Assembly: GCA_017510725.1 (NCBI GenBank)
Contig: JAFWMD010000072.1
Coordinates: forward strand, 1-64,000
Source: Mogibacterium sp.
Lineage (GTDB): Bacteria > Bacillota > Clostridia > Peptostreptococcales > Anaerovoracaceae
Direction: 5' to 3'
Length of the DNA: 64,000 bases
In this document: piece by piece, positions 8,400 to 17,139 of the stretch
How positions within the stretch are numbered: position 1 is the first letter of the stretch
Layout of the letters: each line of letters opens with the position of its first letter
The notes under the pieces: model-generated
What the model was told of the DNA's origin: nothing
The model's input: only the letters and a program-made list of their open reading frames with translations
The model's database searches: none
Made by a program: the position numbers and the translations under genes

Positions 8400-8706
8400 C
8401 TATGCGTTCACTCCGGCCTGGTATGCTTCGTTCATTGCCTTTGTTGATGTAACCTCACCTTTCTGCCAGACGCGCTCGCCCCATATAACACCTTTGATCT
8501 CATTGCCAAGATAGCTGAAAATCGTGGTCAGCTCGTCTCCTACCAGCTTCAGGCCCTCTTTGCCATCATGTCCGGTAATTATGATATACACATCGTGACC
8601 GCCAAGGTCCTGCCGGCATCCGCTGCTCCTTTCATGAACTGATGGCAGAGTATATCCGAGTTGCCGTTTTTGCGCGGGCTGGCTGAAAGAATCAATATAT
8701 TTTTCA
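8400..8706 (-). pseudogene. Flavodoxin-family NAD(P)H/FMN reductase, internally deleted
   Basis: The ATG at 8706 opens a typical N-terminus (MKNILILSASPRKNGNSD, the FMN phosphate loop). It continues to KGAADAG, then shifts frame and reaches a stop near 8577. From 8591 a second frame gives a typical C-terminus (YIIITGHDGKEG, GVIWGERVWQKGEVTSTKAM, ending GVNA). A family member has about 180-210 residues; here the middle ~90 (including the Cys-rich part) are missing. This is an inactive gene produced by an internal deletion with a frame shift. Confidence 0.8.
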
Positions 8707-9216
8707 TGGGTTGCTTGCTCCTACCCCTCTTATGTATTTACTAATACAGATTTAAGGAGTTCCCCTTCTACTTAATCACGTTAACTCATTATACCATTTG
8801 AAGTCATCATATTATTTATTCTGAGCAGGTCAATTTTTACAGATAGTAAGGAGTTTCAGAAATTTTGATAAATATTTTAAGAAGTAAAATTATATGTTTA
8901 TCAAAATTACAGACAACATTGCCAGAAGAAATAGAATGAGCCATAGCTACTTTACAATAACGCTTTAAAACCCTGTTATCGTCAACTAAAGCATCCAGAA
9001 CAATGGCCTGTATTTTTGATAGGAAGAGAAGCCAGTAACAATTGCTACACATATAGTTTTTGCAGTCTATTATTTTATCAAAAATTATAAAACTCCTTTT
9101 TATGTTAGTGACCAGCTAAAATCACCACGAGTCAAATTAGCTGATCACTGGCACTTATCAGGAACTTAAATCATCATTTGGTCGTATCAGTTTTTGGGTT
9201 TACACTCTCATATACA
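8707..9216. other. AT-rich spacer without a convincing gene
   Basis: This ~500-bp stretch is clearly more AT-rich than its surroundings. One open frame (8837-9052, - strand, 71 codons) lacks a ribosome-binding site and recognisable similarity. An inverted repeat, AGTGACCAGCTAA (9107-9119) against TTAGCTGATCACT (9137-9149), 12 of 13 matched, lies near its left end in transcription terms. It may be the footprint of a lost or inserted element; no transposase was seen. Confidence 0.5.
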
Positions 9217-9256
9217 TAAAAAGCCCAGGCTCGCCTGAACTCGAACCTGGACTTTG
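9217..9256 (-). terminator. Terminator of the GcvT/LigM-like gene
   Basis: On the - strand GTCCAGGTTCG pairs with CGAGCCTGGGC across a short loop and is followed by TTTTT. It lies about 115 bp beyond the stop of the gene at 9370. Confidence 0.75.
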
Positions 9257-9369
9257 TTTATAGTCTGTCACCTCCTGTCGGAGGCTCCTCGATTGCTGTG
9301 CGCCGCTTATGCAGGCGAATCCCTCCTCCTGCTGCAGGCGCTGTTATTTCGCTGATTCTGTTTCGGTTT

Positions 9370-11013
9370 TTACTTTCTGTATCCGATAAATGGCATTGCT
9401 GTCATGCCTTCGCCCATGACTCCGTTGATTCTATCACCATATACCTCTCCGGATACAGGCATGGTCATCTCTCCCATCGGCGTCATCATGGTCATTGTGT
9501 GGCTGAACTTGCTTCCGTCGAACTTTCCGTTTTCAACAGGTACGCTCTGTCCCATTGCGAAAGCTGTTCCCGTAAGTGTATCTCCATCGATAGCATATTC
9601 GAATGCTCCCGGATTTTCACCCATGATTGACTTAGCAACTACTTCGTATCTTCCTTCAGGACGTGCGTTGTTCATTGCCTCAAAGTCAGGATGTGGGATA
9701 TTCTCTGTATCGAATGTCTCGTTGCGGTATTCCTCGTTGTAGTACGGGAACTGTGCCACTTTTACTCTGATATCAACATTCTCAAATCCCGGCTGTCCGA
9801 ATACTACTGTGTACTCCTTGCCTTCCACAGCATATTCACCCTGAATGAATGCGAGCGAAATCATTCTCTTCTCATAGAATGCATAGCATCTTCCTGTCGT
9901 GATACCGATAACTTTGTCGCCATCCTTAACATAGTATCCGGAGCAAGGAATTGGCATCGATGCGTTATATGCATCATGATATGCCTCGATAGGAGCATAG
10001 TTATGTGCACCCTTACCCTTGAAGTTCTCCTGGAATACTGCAGCAACATCGTCATCATTCCATTCGAGTGTGACAGCCTGTCTGCGTGGTCCTTCCTTGG
10101 CAGCCATAAGAGCATCCTTTGCCATGAAGTCATGCTTGAGATTGACCATCTTGCCCCAGCCGATATCATAAGGAGTTGCGTAATACATCTCCTGATCGTT
10201 GATAGCAGAACCCAGTCCGAACTGTGGGAAGCAGTTCTTCTGAGTGAATTCTACGAACTCAGGATCATCTCTTCTGAAATCATAGAGGAAGTGCTGGAAC
10301 TGGTTAGGATAACCGCCCGGTGTATGATTGAGTACGATGTACTGGCGGAATCCAAGTGCACGGCCATCGTTCTTCTCGACGACTTCTCTGAGCTTTGCAT
10401 ATGCGATCTCTTTGTCGCGCTCATGACCGTGTACCTCGTATGCGAGACATCCGGACATTCCCAGTCTGTGTACTACCATCTCTGTGCCACAGATCTGGAC
10501 GATCCTGTGCTTTCCGAACTTTATGTCATGCAGGTCTGTCTGCGTTGCTTCTTCGAGGATCTCGAGAGACTTAGGTCCGTCGATCTGGAAGAAGTATTCA
10601 TCTTCCCTGTATTCGCCGTGAATGTCTTTTCCTTCCTTCTCGGCTTTCTCAACAAAGTACTGGAGTACAGGTGCCAGCCAGTAGGATCTCCACAGGTTAT
10701 CTCCTCTGTACATAATGACTCCGTCTGCCATCATGTTTCCGTTCTCATTGCAGATGATGCCATGCTTTGACTGTCCAGGCTCCATCAGACTGAAATCACG
10801 GTTTACGAATGTATAAGTCAGTACAGCAGCCGCATCAGTTCCCCACACGTCATAAACAGGAGAACAGTTAAGGGCTCCGCCAAGCCAAGCGCTTCTGCGG
10901 CATGCAAGGTATTCATCTCTTGCGCCGGTATACTCAAGTGGAGTGTCAGTTCCAAGCATGTTGTAATGAGCAAACGCGCCTCTCCAATATTCACCATTAT
11001 TGTCAAATACCAT
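9370..11013 (-). CDS. GcvT/LigM-like tetrahydrofolate-dependent methyltransferase with C-terminal beta domain
   Basis: Residues about 20-460 follow the aminomethyltransferase (GcvT) fold, most like the vanillate/3-O-methylgallate O-demethylase (LigM) and DmdA branch: GALNCSPVYDVWGTDAAA, FFQIDGPKSLEIL, HRLGMSGCLAYEVHG, and a C-terminal barrel with IPCSGYYVKDGDKVIG. Such enzymes pass a methyl group from a substrate to tetrahydrofolate. About 75 extra residues (GRYEVVAKSIMGENPGAFEY onwards, to the end) form an added beta-rich domain also seen on other Clostridia oxidoreductases. GGAGGT lies 5 nt before the ATG. It is divergent from a PucR-type activator at 11168, its likely regulator. The methyl donor is unknown. 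Confidence 0.85.
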   Translation of the reverse strand: MVFDNNGEYWRGAFAHYNMLGTDTPLEYTGARDEYLACRRSAWLGGALNCSPVYDVWGTDAAAVLTYTFVNRDFSLMEPGQSKHGIICNENGNMMADGVIMYRGDNLWRSYWLAPVLQYFVEKAEKEGKDIHGEYREDEYFFQIDGPKSLEILEEATQTDLHDIKFGKHRIVQICGTEMVVHRLGMSGCLAYEVHGHERDKEIAYAKLREVVEKNDGRALGFRQYIVLNHTPGGYPNQFQHFLYDFRRDDPEFVEFTQKNCFPQFGLGSAINDQEMYYATPYDIGWGKMVNLKHDFMAKDALMAAKEGPRRQAVTLEWNDDDVAAVFQENFKGKGAHNYAPIEAYHDAYNASMPIPCSGYYVKDGDKVIGITTGRCYAFYEKRMISLAFIQGEYAVEGKEYTVVFGQPGFENVDIRVKVAQFPYYNEEYRNETFDTENIPHPDFEAMNNARPEGRYEVVAKSIMGENPGAFEYAIDGDTLTGTAFAMGQSVPVENGKFDGSKFSHTMTMMTPMGEMTMPVSGEVYGDRINGVMGEGMTAMPFIGYRK

Positions 11014-11167
11014 ATTATGTACCTCCGTTGTACTTTTTGCAGTTGAAGTCTTTGATTTACAGACATCTTACAGATTTTCAGAAATTACAGCAACGTAAGA
11101 CCTGCATAGTATTCAGATTGTTTTTTGTGCACATTTGTGCATAATTAAACCAAAGGAGGCCGATGCC
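11014..11167. promoter_or_regulatory. Divergent promoter region, methyltransferase / PucR regulator
   Basis: This 154-bp gap separates the two divergent genes. Near its right end TTGTGCACATTTGTGCAT (11125-11142) repeats TGTGCA at a 10-bp step, about one helical turn, and is the best operator candidate by eye. AAAGGAGG at 11152-11159 serves the regulator. Confidence 0.4.
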
Positions 11168-12691
11168 ATGAATATCAATCTTCAGCTGCTCATCAGACAA
11201 TTGGATGTCGAAGGCTTTTTGCTGTCAGAAACCGACAGCAGCAAGGGATACATCCGGAATGTATCTCTGTTTGATCCGGAATCTCCTCTGCTGCCCTCTT
11301 ATGCATATTTGCTGGAATCAGATGATGCCGGTCATATTAAAGACATGGATACCGACCCGAATTGTGCATTCATAGTTCTATACAGCGAGAGAGAGGAATT
11401 CAGTGACATTCCTTCAGTCCATAACGTGCTGAAGGTCCGTACAGGTCAGAAGCTAAATGCGGTACTGAATAAAGTTCAGCAGGTATTTGAAAAATATAAT
11501 GAATGGGAAATCAGGCTGGCAGACGCGGTTCTGAAGCGGGTACAGGTTGATGATCTTCTTGACATCGCATCTGAGCTGTTCCCTGATCCGATTGCTCTGT
11601 TTGATTCTTCATTTTCATTGATTGGTTATGGAGGTCAAATACCTGGTGAATTCGATGACCCGATATGGAGGACTGTTGTTACTGAAAATTACGCGTCCGT
11701 TCAGAACCTTCCGCGGGATTTCCGGGAATACTATAAAAAGATACCTAAGTCGCGCAGAATCATCTGTTATCCGGCTTTTCCCGAAAAGAGCGATAACAGG
11801 ATACTCATGGTGCATCTTATGCGTGAAGATCATATTTTTGCGATTCTTGCGATGGATGAGCTTTGTGTACCGTATGAGCCGTGCGATTTAGTAATACTCG
11901 ATACGATAAGGAAATGGCTTGAACATTCAGAGCTGGTATTCCGCCTTGCAGCGATCAGCGCAGATAACAGCAGCAAGGTCTTCCTGGATCTTCTTGATGG
12001 CAGAAATATATCTCCTTCCCTGATGGATCACCTTGTGCTGACTCAGGGATGGCAGAACTGCAGGAAGTACGTGATCATACGCATGACCAGTCCAAACAGG
12101 GTCGATGAATTCAATGAAAAGAACGCGGCTTCTTTTATCAGAAGACTAAAAAAATCAGACAGCAGCATCAGTCCTTATTATCATCAGGGAGAGATTGTTG
12201 CGTTGATGAAGTGTGAACGGGATTACAGATCGGGCGATGACCTGCCAGAAGGTTTTGTTTCTCTTGTAAATACGATTGGCATGCATGCCGGCATCAGCCT
12301 GCCATTCAACAGCCTCTCACATATTTACGAGGCCGGTGTTCAGGCAGGGATTGCACTCAGATATTCAGATCACGAACTGATGGTTTCTTTCGGAAAGATA
12401 TATCCTCTCTATATGAGAGATGTTCTTGCTGTTGATGGAAAAACTGAGTACTTTACTCATCCTGCCGTAGTTTATCTGCACGAGCAGCATAAACAGGATT
12501 TGCTTCGCACTCTTTACTGGTATCTGGAAACAGGAATGCAGCTATCTGAAACAGCACGGATCCTAGGCATTCACAGAAATACTGTCAGCTACCGGCTTGA
12601 AACGGTTGAGGATCTGTGCAGCATCGACCTTCAAAGGATAACACGGGAAGAATCACTGCACATAAGGCTGTCATGCATTCTGTTGTGGTGA
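11168..12691 (+). CDS. PucR family transcriptional regulator
   Basis: The protein ends with the PucR C-terminal helix-turn-helix (LRTLYWYLETGMQLSETARILGIHRNTVSYRLETVEDL, about residues 440-480). The long N-terminal half is a sensory region of the CdaR/PucR type. These regulators usually activate adjacent catabolic genes in response to a metabolite. Start: AAAGGAGG 11152-11159 places initiation at ATG 11168 (507 aa) rather than at in-frame codons upstream. It is divergent from the GcvT/LigM-like gene, which it probably controls. The last 21 bp overlap the convergent EcsC-like gene. Confidence 0.88.
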   Translation: MNINLQLLIRQLDVEGFLLSETDSSKGYIRNVSLFDPESPLLPSYAYLLESDDAGHIKDMDTDPNCAFIVLYSEREEFSDIPSVHNVLKVRTGQKLNAVLNKVQQVFEKYNEWEIRLADAVLKRVQVDDLLDIASELFPDPIALFDSSFSLIGYGGQIPGEFDDPIWRTVVTENYASVQNLPRDFREYYKKIPKSRRIICYPAFPEKSDNRILMVHLMREDHIFAILAMDELCVPYEPCDLVILDTIRKWLEHSELVFRLAAISADNSSKVFLDLLDGRNISPSLMDHLVLTQGWQNCRKYVIIRMTSPNRVDEFNEKNAASFIRRLKKSDSSISPYYHQGEIVALMKCERDYRSGDDLPEGFVSLVNTIGMHAGISLPFNSLSHIYEAGVQAGIALRYSDHELMVSFGKIYPLYMRDVLAVDGKTEYFTHPAVVYLHEQHKQDLLRTLYWYLETGMQLSETARILGIHRNTVSYRLETVEDLCSIDLQRITREESLHIRLSCILLW

Positions 12692-13516
12692 GTCATAGAA
12701 TCCGACATCACAGAGCTCCAGATCACAGAGACTTCGTTTCAGTCGCATGCAGTTCGGTTTGAATGTAGCATATGTCAGTCCTCCGGAAACTGCTCCTCCT
12801 ATGACAGGAACTATCTTTGAGGCACTCTTCACATAGATCCGCTTTGCTATTTTTGACCTCAATTCTTTTGCAACTCTTTTGACGACCGGATATATGGCTG
12901 TTTTAGTCAGGGCCTCATTGGCAAGAGCTTTTGAGGTCTTATTGGCAGCCGCCTCTGCTATTACCTTAATGCTGTCGTCAACACCCTGCACGTCGTACAT
13001 GGCTCCAAGGAATATCAGTATCTGGTCCATGGCGTATGAGCCGGCCTCTTCGTCTGCGAAATCAAGCTCATCAAATCCATAAAGATAGGCTATCTCCTGT
13101 ATTGCTTTTACGGTAAACGCAAAGTACTGGACAACGTCTGCAGGTATTGAAGCAGCCAGGGCAAAGCCGCCGGGCAGACCCGCTGCGAATGATATACCTG
13201 ACACCTTATTTGTCTCATACTGTATTACCTGGTCAGCTATTTTATTGATCCCCTGTTTATCGATTCCAGCGTATGCAGGGTTATGCTCTATAGCCGTTTT
13301 CACAGTTTCTTCAGGGTAATATCGGATCAGCTCTTTTTGAAGGAACGCTGCCCTGTCGACTTTTACGTTCGGCAGTTTGATTACCTGAGCTATGATCTCT
13401 TCCGGAGTTATATATTTATTGATCACAGAGTCAACAGCTTTATCCATAACAGCGTCATTGACCGCTCTGCGCGCCTTTTTCGTAACTTTTCTGATCGGTT
13501 TAAATTTTTTAGCCAT
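12671..13516 (-). CDS. EcsC family protein
   Basis: This 281-aa protein shows the EcsC-like pattern: a basic N-terminus, the conserved hydrophobic block SFAAGLPGGFALAASIPADVVQYFAFTV-type (about 105-132), the acidic DELDFADEEAG segment, and a Gly-rich segment VPVIGGAVSGGLTYATF near the C-terminus. In Bacillus, EcsC belongs to the Ecs ABC transporter locus; here no ABC genes are adjacent, so only family membership is claimed. AGGAGA precedes the ATG. It converges on, and slightly overlaps, the PucR gene. It is probably co-transcribed behind the YgjV-like gene at 13547. Confidence 0.8.
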   Translation of the reverse strand: MAKKFKPIRKVTKKARRAVNDAVMDKAVDSVINKYITPEEIIAQVIKLPNVKVDRAAFLQKELIRYYPEETVKTAIEHNPAYAGIDKQGINKIADQVIQYETNKVSGISFAAGLPGGFALAASIPADVVQYFAFTVKAIQEIAYLYGFDELDFADEEAGSYAMDQILIFLGAMYDVQGVDDSIKVIAEAAANKTSKALANEALTKTAIYPVVKRVAKELRSKIAKRIYVKSASKIVPVIGGAVSGGLTYATFKPNCMRLKRSLCDLELCDVGFYDSPQQNA

Positions 13517-13546
13517 GATTGTCTCCTGCCAAAAGTCTCTATGCCC

Positions 13547-14077
13547 TTAAAAGTCTGAATCCGGGTTGCCCATGTTTTTCCAGCCAAAGCGTATCACCGA
13601 AATGATTATTGATATAAGGGTGATTGTCTCATTCAGCACGCCGCCCCAGGACTGTATGAGCACATCATACAAAAGCACGCACGGAGAGCCAATAAACTGC
13701 GAGAGCCTTATCTTCTGCGCGTTGTTGCTCCAGTACCCTATCGTAGTTACCGCGACCATAATGAACGGGAGCAGGCTGATAACACCGTTCCATGTGTATA
13801 TGGTCATCGCAGTCAGCAGTGCCAGTATGACCAGCATCGTTGACCTGCGGTCCACCCACTTCCAGTCTTTCCGCTTAAAAAGGAGCAAGTTTCTGATGAT
13901 ATTAATGATCAGACTGACAGCTCCGGTATAAGCTCCCATAATAAAGAACTGCACACAAAAAATGGTGCAGCCTATCATCTGGCACAGGAACAGTGCCTTA
14001 TTCGATTTTATCTGATACGAGGCGATGAAGAATGCGACTCCAACGAATCCGATCGCCTGAACAGCCAGCTCACTCAT
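13547..14077 (-). CDS. YgjV-like inner membrane protein
   Basis: The 176-aa, highly hydrophobic protein has about five or six transmembrane helices. The sequence (QAIGFVGVAFFIASYQIKSNK, FCVQFFIMGAYTGA, the NIIRNLLLFKRKD block) matches the YgjV/Imp-YgjV pattern, in which the first helix ends SYQ-K. Members share a PQ-loop-like organisation, but the transported compound, if any, is not known to me. It lies 31 bp upstream of the EcsC-like gene on the same strand. Confidence 0.8.
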   Translation of the reverse strand: MSELAVQAIGFVGVAFFIASYQIKSNKALFLCQMIGCTIFCVQFFIMGAYTGAVSLIINIIRNLLLFKRKDWKWVDRRSTMLVILALLTAMTIYTWNGVISLLPFIMVAVTTIGYWSNNAQKIRLSQFIGSPCVLLYDVLIQSWGGVLNETITLISIIISVIRFGWKNMGNPDSDF

Positions 14078-14185
14078 AAATATTTATCCCTGCTATGCGG
14101 TCATCCCTTCTGCATGCTGGATACATTATACCATCAGAAGCCGTCATTGCATGTGAAACTATGATTTCCGTCTGTAAGGAGAACT

Positions 14186-14230
14186 GGGAGCCCGGCGAGG
14201 ACTTCCGAATAATTATGATGCCGGGCTCCC
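14186..14230. repeat. Perfect 11-bp stem hairpin
   Basis: GGGAGCCCGGC (14186-14196) and GCCGGGCTCCC (14220-14230) enclose a 23-nt loop. There is no adjacent T-run, so it is not a classic terminator. It lies just downstream of the 90-aa gene at 14260. Confidence 0.6.
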
Positions 14231-14259
14231 GACTATAGAGGAGTTTGCTATTTTTTAGT

Positions 14260-14532
14260 TTATGCAGCGACTGCCACCTGGCTTCCGATTATTGTCCAGC
14301 CATTATTCTGCAGATCCAATGCCGAACAGTTTTCGGCACTATCCAGAGTTTTCAGTTCGATGCTGTCGCCGTCCTCACGGTACAGCATCTGATCAGGTAA
14401 TTCAGTCGATAAAGTTTTGAAAATGTTCATGATGTAGTCGAGTTTAGATGTATCCATTTCCTGTACCGCCTTTCTTTTGATTTTTGCATCTATTGTTTCT
14501 TCTTTCAGAACACCTTTGCTTGCTTCTGACAT
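14260..14532 (-). CDS. Hypothetical small protein, 90 aa
   Basis: I do not recognise this protein. It starts MSEASKGVLKEETIDAKIKR, is acidic and helical in its first half, and ends NGWTIIGSQVAVAA. The middle (LPDQMLYREDGDSIELKTLDS) is unremarkable. No signal peptide or membrane helix is present, and the Shine-Dalgarno is weak and distant (GTGGA about 14 nt upstream), which lowers confidence in the start. It stands alone between the YgjV-like gene and a lipoprotein gene, followed by a strong hairpin (14186-14230). The Ala/Val-rich end superficially recalls a peptide precursor, but no modifying enzymes are nearby. Confidence 0.5.
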   Translation of the reverse strand: MSEASKGVLKEETIDAKIKRKAVQEMDTSKLDYIMNIFKTLSTELPDQMLYREDGDSIELKTLDSAENCSALDLQNNGWTIIGSQVAVAA

Positions 14533-14566
14533 CTATAGTTTACAGTTCCACGTGTACAGAAAAACG

Positions 14567-14621
14567 CCCACTAAAAAAGCGCCGAACGGCGCCGAAAGGA
14601 GCGCCGGAAGGCGCTAAATGT
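14567..14621 (-). terminator. Double-hairpin terminator of the lipoprotein gene
   Basis: On the - strand AGCGCC-TTCC-GGCGCT is followed by GGCGCC-GTTC-GGCGC-type pairing and TTTTTT. It lies directly after the stop of the gene at 14643. Confidence 0.75.
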
Positions 14622-14642
14622 CGCTAAATGCTTTTGGAGCTG

Positions 14643-15350
14643 TTATTCCTTTGGCCCCAGGTAGTAAAGTCTCAGAGAGCTGTAGCCATCCTTATCTTTT
14701 GCGCATTGGAATTGTGTACTCTCGCCCCAGGTTCCTGAGCTGCCGCTAGGCACTTGTCTACTGAAAGTCCACGAATACAACCAGAAAGAATCACCCTCCT
14801 GCTCGTAATAAACATCTTCATTTTTTCCATATGCATTCAGCAGCTGGTCGGCAGACTTTTTCGCTGTTTCCGTGCTGGAAAGGTCCACCTTAAGTCCTGC
14901 TTTTTTAAGAGTTAAGCTTGAACAGCTGCGCTGTGATTCTATTGTTATCCCGCATACAATGCATTCTGAAAGTGCTTTAGTTTCGTCAGAGAAGTTGCCT
15001 ACGTCCATATAGAACGCCCACATGTCACTGCCTTCTTCCGGATACACAAAGACAAGCAATGTATTATTGGGATCAAGTTTTGAGTCAAGCTGTTCCTTTT
15101 CAATATACCATCCATTGTCTAAGAAATCAGATACCGGGCACGGAAGTGAATAGTCCTCACCTTCAAGTTCAAACGCATAATGTTCTGCAAGCTCAGCAAA
15201 TGACATCTGGCTGGCATCTGATGATTGTTCCTCCTGCGCAGTATCCGCTGCCTGTTCATCCTGACCGGATGTATCAGAAGAACCGCCACAGCCGCACATT
15301 GCAAATACCATGACTGCTGTCATAAATAAAACTAAAAATCTCTTTTTCAT
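14643..15350 (-). CDS. Lipoprotein, unknown family
   Basis: The 235-aa product has a lipoprotein signal peptide (MKKRFLVLFMTAVMVFAMCGC) followed by a Ser/Asp/Glu/Gln-rich linker (residues about 23-48) and a ~185-residue folded domain (YSLPCPVSDFLDNGWYI, LKKAGLKVDLSSTETAKKS, SFWLYSWTFSRQVP). This arrangement is common for surface-anchored proteins of Clostridia. I assign no function. The gene has its own terminator and is preceded by a copy of the 27-bp hairpin repeat at 15366-15392. Confidence 0.72.
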   Translation of the reverse strand: MKKRFLVLFMTAVMVFAMCGCGGSSDTSGQDEQAADTAQEEQSSDASQMSFAELAEHYAFELEGEDYSLPCPVSDFLDNGWYIEKEQLDSKLDPNNTLLVFVYPEEGSDMWAFYMDVGNFSDETKALSECIVCGITIESQRSCSSLTLKKAGLKVDLSSTETAKKSADQLLNAYGKNEDVYYEQEGDSFWLYSWTFSRQVPSGSSGTWGESTQFQCAKDKDGYSSLRLYYLGPKE

Positions 15351-15365
15351 ACTAAGTTCCTCACT

Positions 15366-15392
15366 GGAGACAGGGGACGGTTCTCTGTCTCC
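15366..15392. repeat. 27-bp hairpin repeat, copy 1
   Basis: GGAGACAG, an 11-nt loop GGGACGGTTCT, then CTGTCTCC. This copy is in the GGACGGTT-reading orientation on the + strand and lies between two - strand genes. Confidence 0.9.
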
Positions 15393-15465
15393 TTCCCTCT
15401 TCTCTTTTTTAGTATTGTACCACTAAAGAGCAATCCAAAAGCAGACTATGACGCGATTGTCACAT

Positions 15466-15497
15466 GAAAAAAACGCCTGCAAAAGGCGCTTTTTTTC
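15466..15497. terminator. Terminator at the end of the BspA-like gene
   Basis: ACGCC (15473-15477) pairs with GGCGC(T) (15485-15490), flanked by A-rich and T-rich runs. On the - strand it overlaps the stop codon region of the leucine-rich gene and is followed by a run of T. Confidence 0.65.
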
Positions 15498-17040
15498 ACT
15501 TTATCTTTGCTTTTTTACTGATGCCCTTCTTAGTCAGCCACTTCTTGTATGCCTTCTTCACTTTTTTCGGAACTTTGACCTTCACCGTTTTCGGTGTTCC
15601 CTTGAACGCTTTCGACTTGACGTTCTTTGAGGTCAGCTTTGTGGTCCTGATCGTGATGGTCTTCAGCTTGCTGCAGTTCTGGAACGCATACGCGCCGATG
15701 GAATCGACATTCGCTCCGATCGTCAGGGTTTTCAGCTTTTTAAGTCCCTTGCAGGCCTTTGCTGAAACTGCAGTCACGTTATACTTTCTGCCATTTACAG
15801 ATATTGTTGCTGGAATTGACAGACTTGTAATGCTCTTGTTCTTAGGCTTTAAGAGTGTCGCGGAGGAACCGGATATCTTATAAACTCCGTTGCCGCTTGT
15901 CACGGTTGTCACATGCTGCGCCGCACCTCCTCCCGGTGCTTCACCAGTGACCGTAAGTGTTGTTTTGCTGAGCACTTTACTCTTGGTTTTGTCGGTATAC
16001 ACAGTCACCACTGCTGATCCCGGACCTACCGCTTTAACTCCGAGCACATAGTAGTACCTTACAGCATTCGCATAGACAATACTGCCGTTTCTTGTCAAAG
16101 ACGCAATCTGTACAACCGACGTATTGGAGGATTCTGCATAGAAGTAGCCATCTATCATGCCTCCTTCTATGGTCGGACTAAGCTGATAATCCCTTTTATC
16201 TCCGACCTCCAGCTCATACTCTGATGTAGCTGAAGCTTCGTCCCTCAGCTTTGCATTAACAGCAGCCTGACTGCTTTTATCCAGCGGACAGCCATCAAAT
16301 GCATCATGAGCTATTCCCTTATTTTCGATACTCTTCGGTATTGTTACCGAGGTCAGACTTTTGCAGCCCCAGAACGCGGATTCATCAATCTTCTTCACGC
16401 CCTCCGGTATAGTTACGGATGTCAGAGATGAGCAATTGGAGAAGCAATCCCTTGGAATCACTGTAACGCCTTTGGAGATCACCACTTTAGTCAGTCCATC
16501 GCAGCAGTTAAATGCGTACTTCCCAAGAGTGGTCAGACTATCCGGCATGGTGACGGATGTCACTTTTTTGCACGAAGCAAAAGCTCCAATCAGTACAGAT
16601 TTGACCGTCCCCGGGATAGTGTAGGCACCACTTCTTCCAGCCGGGAACTCAACAAGAATTGTCTTATCTTTGCTGAGCAGAACACCATCTGCTGAGGAAT
16701 AATAAATGTTTGATGGTGACACATTGATATTGACAAGGTTGACGCATCCCATGAAAAGTCCTTCTTCTATGGATGTTACACCTTCAGGGATCGTCACCTG
16801 TAAAACATTCTGCTCGTTCCATGAAGCACCCGAAAGGCTGCCGCTGCCGCTGATCTCGAGCTCCCCGTCATCAGAAAGAGTCCAGGTAAGACCATCGCCG
16901 CAGGTGCCTGACGAATCAGCGAAAGCGATATCCGGACTTAACAGTACAGCTGCAATTCCAACAATAACGATCATCAGCAACAGGAGATACCGGTGGATTC
17001 CTCTCAACTCAAATTCTTTTGTACAAGTCTTCACGTTCAT
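15496..17040 (-). CDS. Secreted BspA-like leucine-rich repeat protein
   Basis: A signal peptide/anchor (RYLLLLMIVIVGIAAVLLSPDIAFA) is followed by the opening phrase 'GTCGDGLTWTLSDDGELEISGSG' (shown in part), typical of BspA-type surface proteins. LRR_5 repeats such as TSVTIPEGVKKIDESAFWGCKS (here about residues 75-245) come next, then a Big-like segment (about 255-365) and a second short repeat block (about 395-470), ending in a very basic tail (KVKVPKKVKKAYKKWLTKKG). Such proteins mediate adhesion in other anaerobes. Length is 514 aa. The Lys-rich end is shared in style with other secreted proteins of this window. Confidence 0.88.
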   Translation of the reverse strand: MNVKTCTKEFELRGIHRYLLLLMIVIVGIAAVLLSPDIAFADSSGTCGDGLTWTLSDDGELEISGSGSLSGASWNEQNVLQVTIPEGVTSIEEGLFMGCVNLVNINVSPSNIYYSSADGVLLSKDKTILVEFPAGRSGAYTIPGTVKSVLIGAFASCKKVTSVTMPDSLTTLGKYAFNCCDGLTKVVISKGVTVIPRDCFSNCSSLTSVTIPEGVKKIDESAFWGCKSLTSVTIPKSIENKGIAHDAFDGCPLDKSSQAAVNAKLRDEASATSEYELEVGDKRDYQLSPTIEGGMIDGYFYAESSNTSVVQIASLTRNGSIVYANAVRYYYVLGVKAVGPGSAVVTVYTDKTKSKVLSKTTLTVTGEAPGGGAAQHVTTVTSGNGVYKISGSSATLLKPKNKSITSLSIPATISVNGRKYNVTAVSAKACKGLKKLKTLTIGANVDSIGAYAFQNCSKLKTITIRTTKLTSKNVKSKAFKGTPKTVKVKVPKKVKKAYKKWLTKKGISKKAKIK

Positions 17041-17139
17041 AGTTCACCGCCCTTCATACATGTATCGCGATTCCCACTTTATCCCATTATATCTAAATAT
17101 TTCCCTATTTTTTGCAATCCGGATGCGACTCGAACATTT

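Noticed and set aside
8837..9052. 71-codon - strand frame in the AT-rich spacer as a gene
   Set aside because: No ribosome-binding site, unusual residues (MCSNCYWLLFL) and no recognisable similarity; retained only as part of the spacer description.
9217..9256. tRNA-like fragment (GGTTCGAGT)
   Set aside because: The pairing and following T-run make a terminator; no acceptor, D or anticodon arms are present.
9691..10770. Long + strand frame (359 codons) opposite the methyltransferase gene
   Set aside because: Antisense to a strongly conserved gene and without a ribosome-binding site; a shadow of the - strand codon usage.
14186..14230. Hairpin as a terminator of the 90-aa gene
   Set aside because: No T-run follows on either strand; recorded as a repeat/hairpin only.
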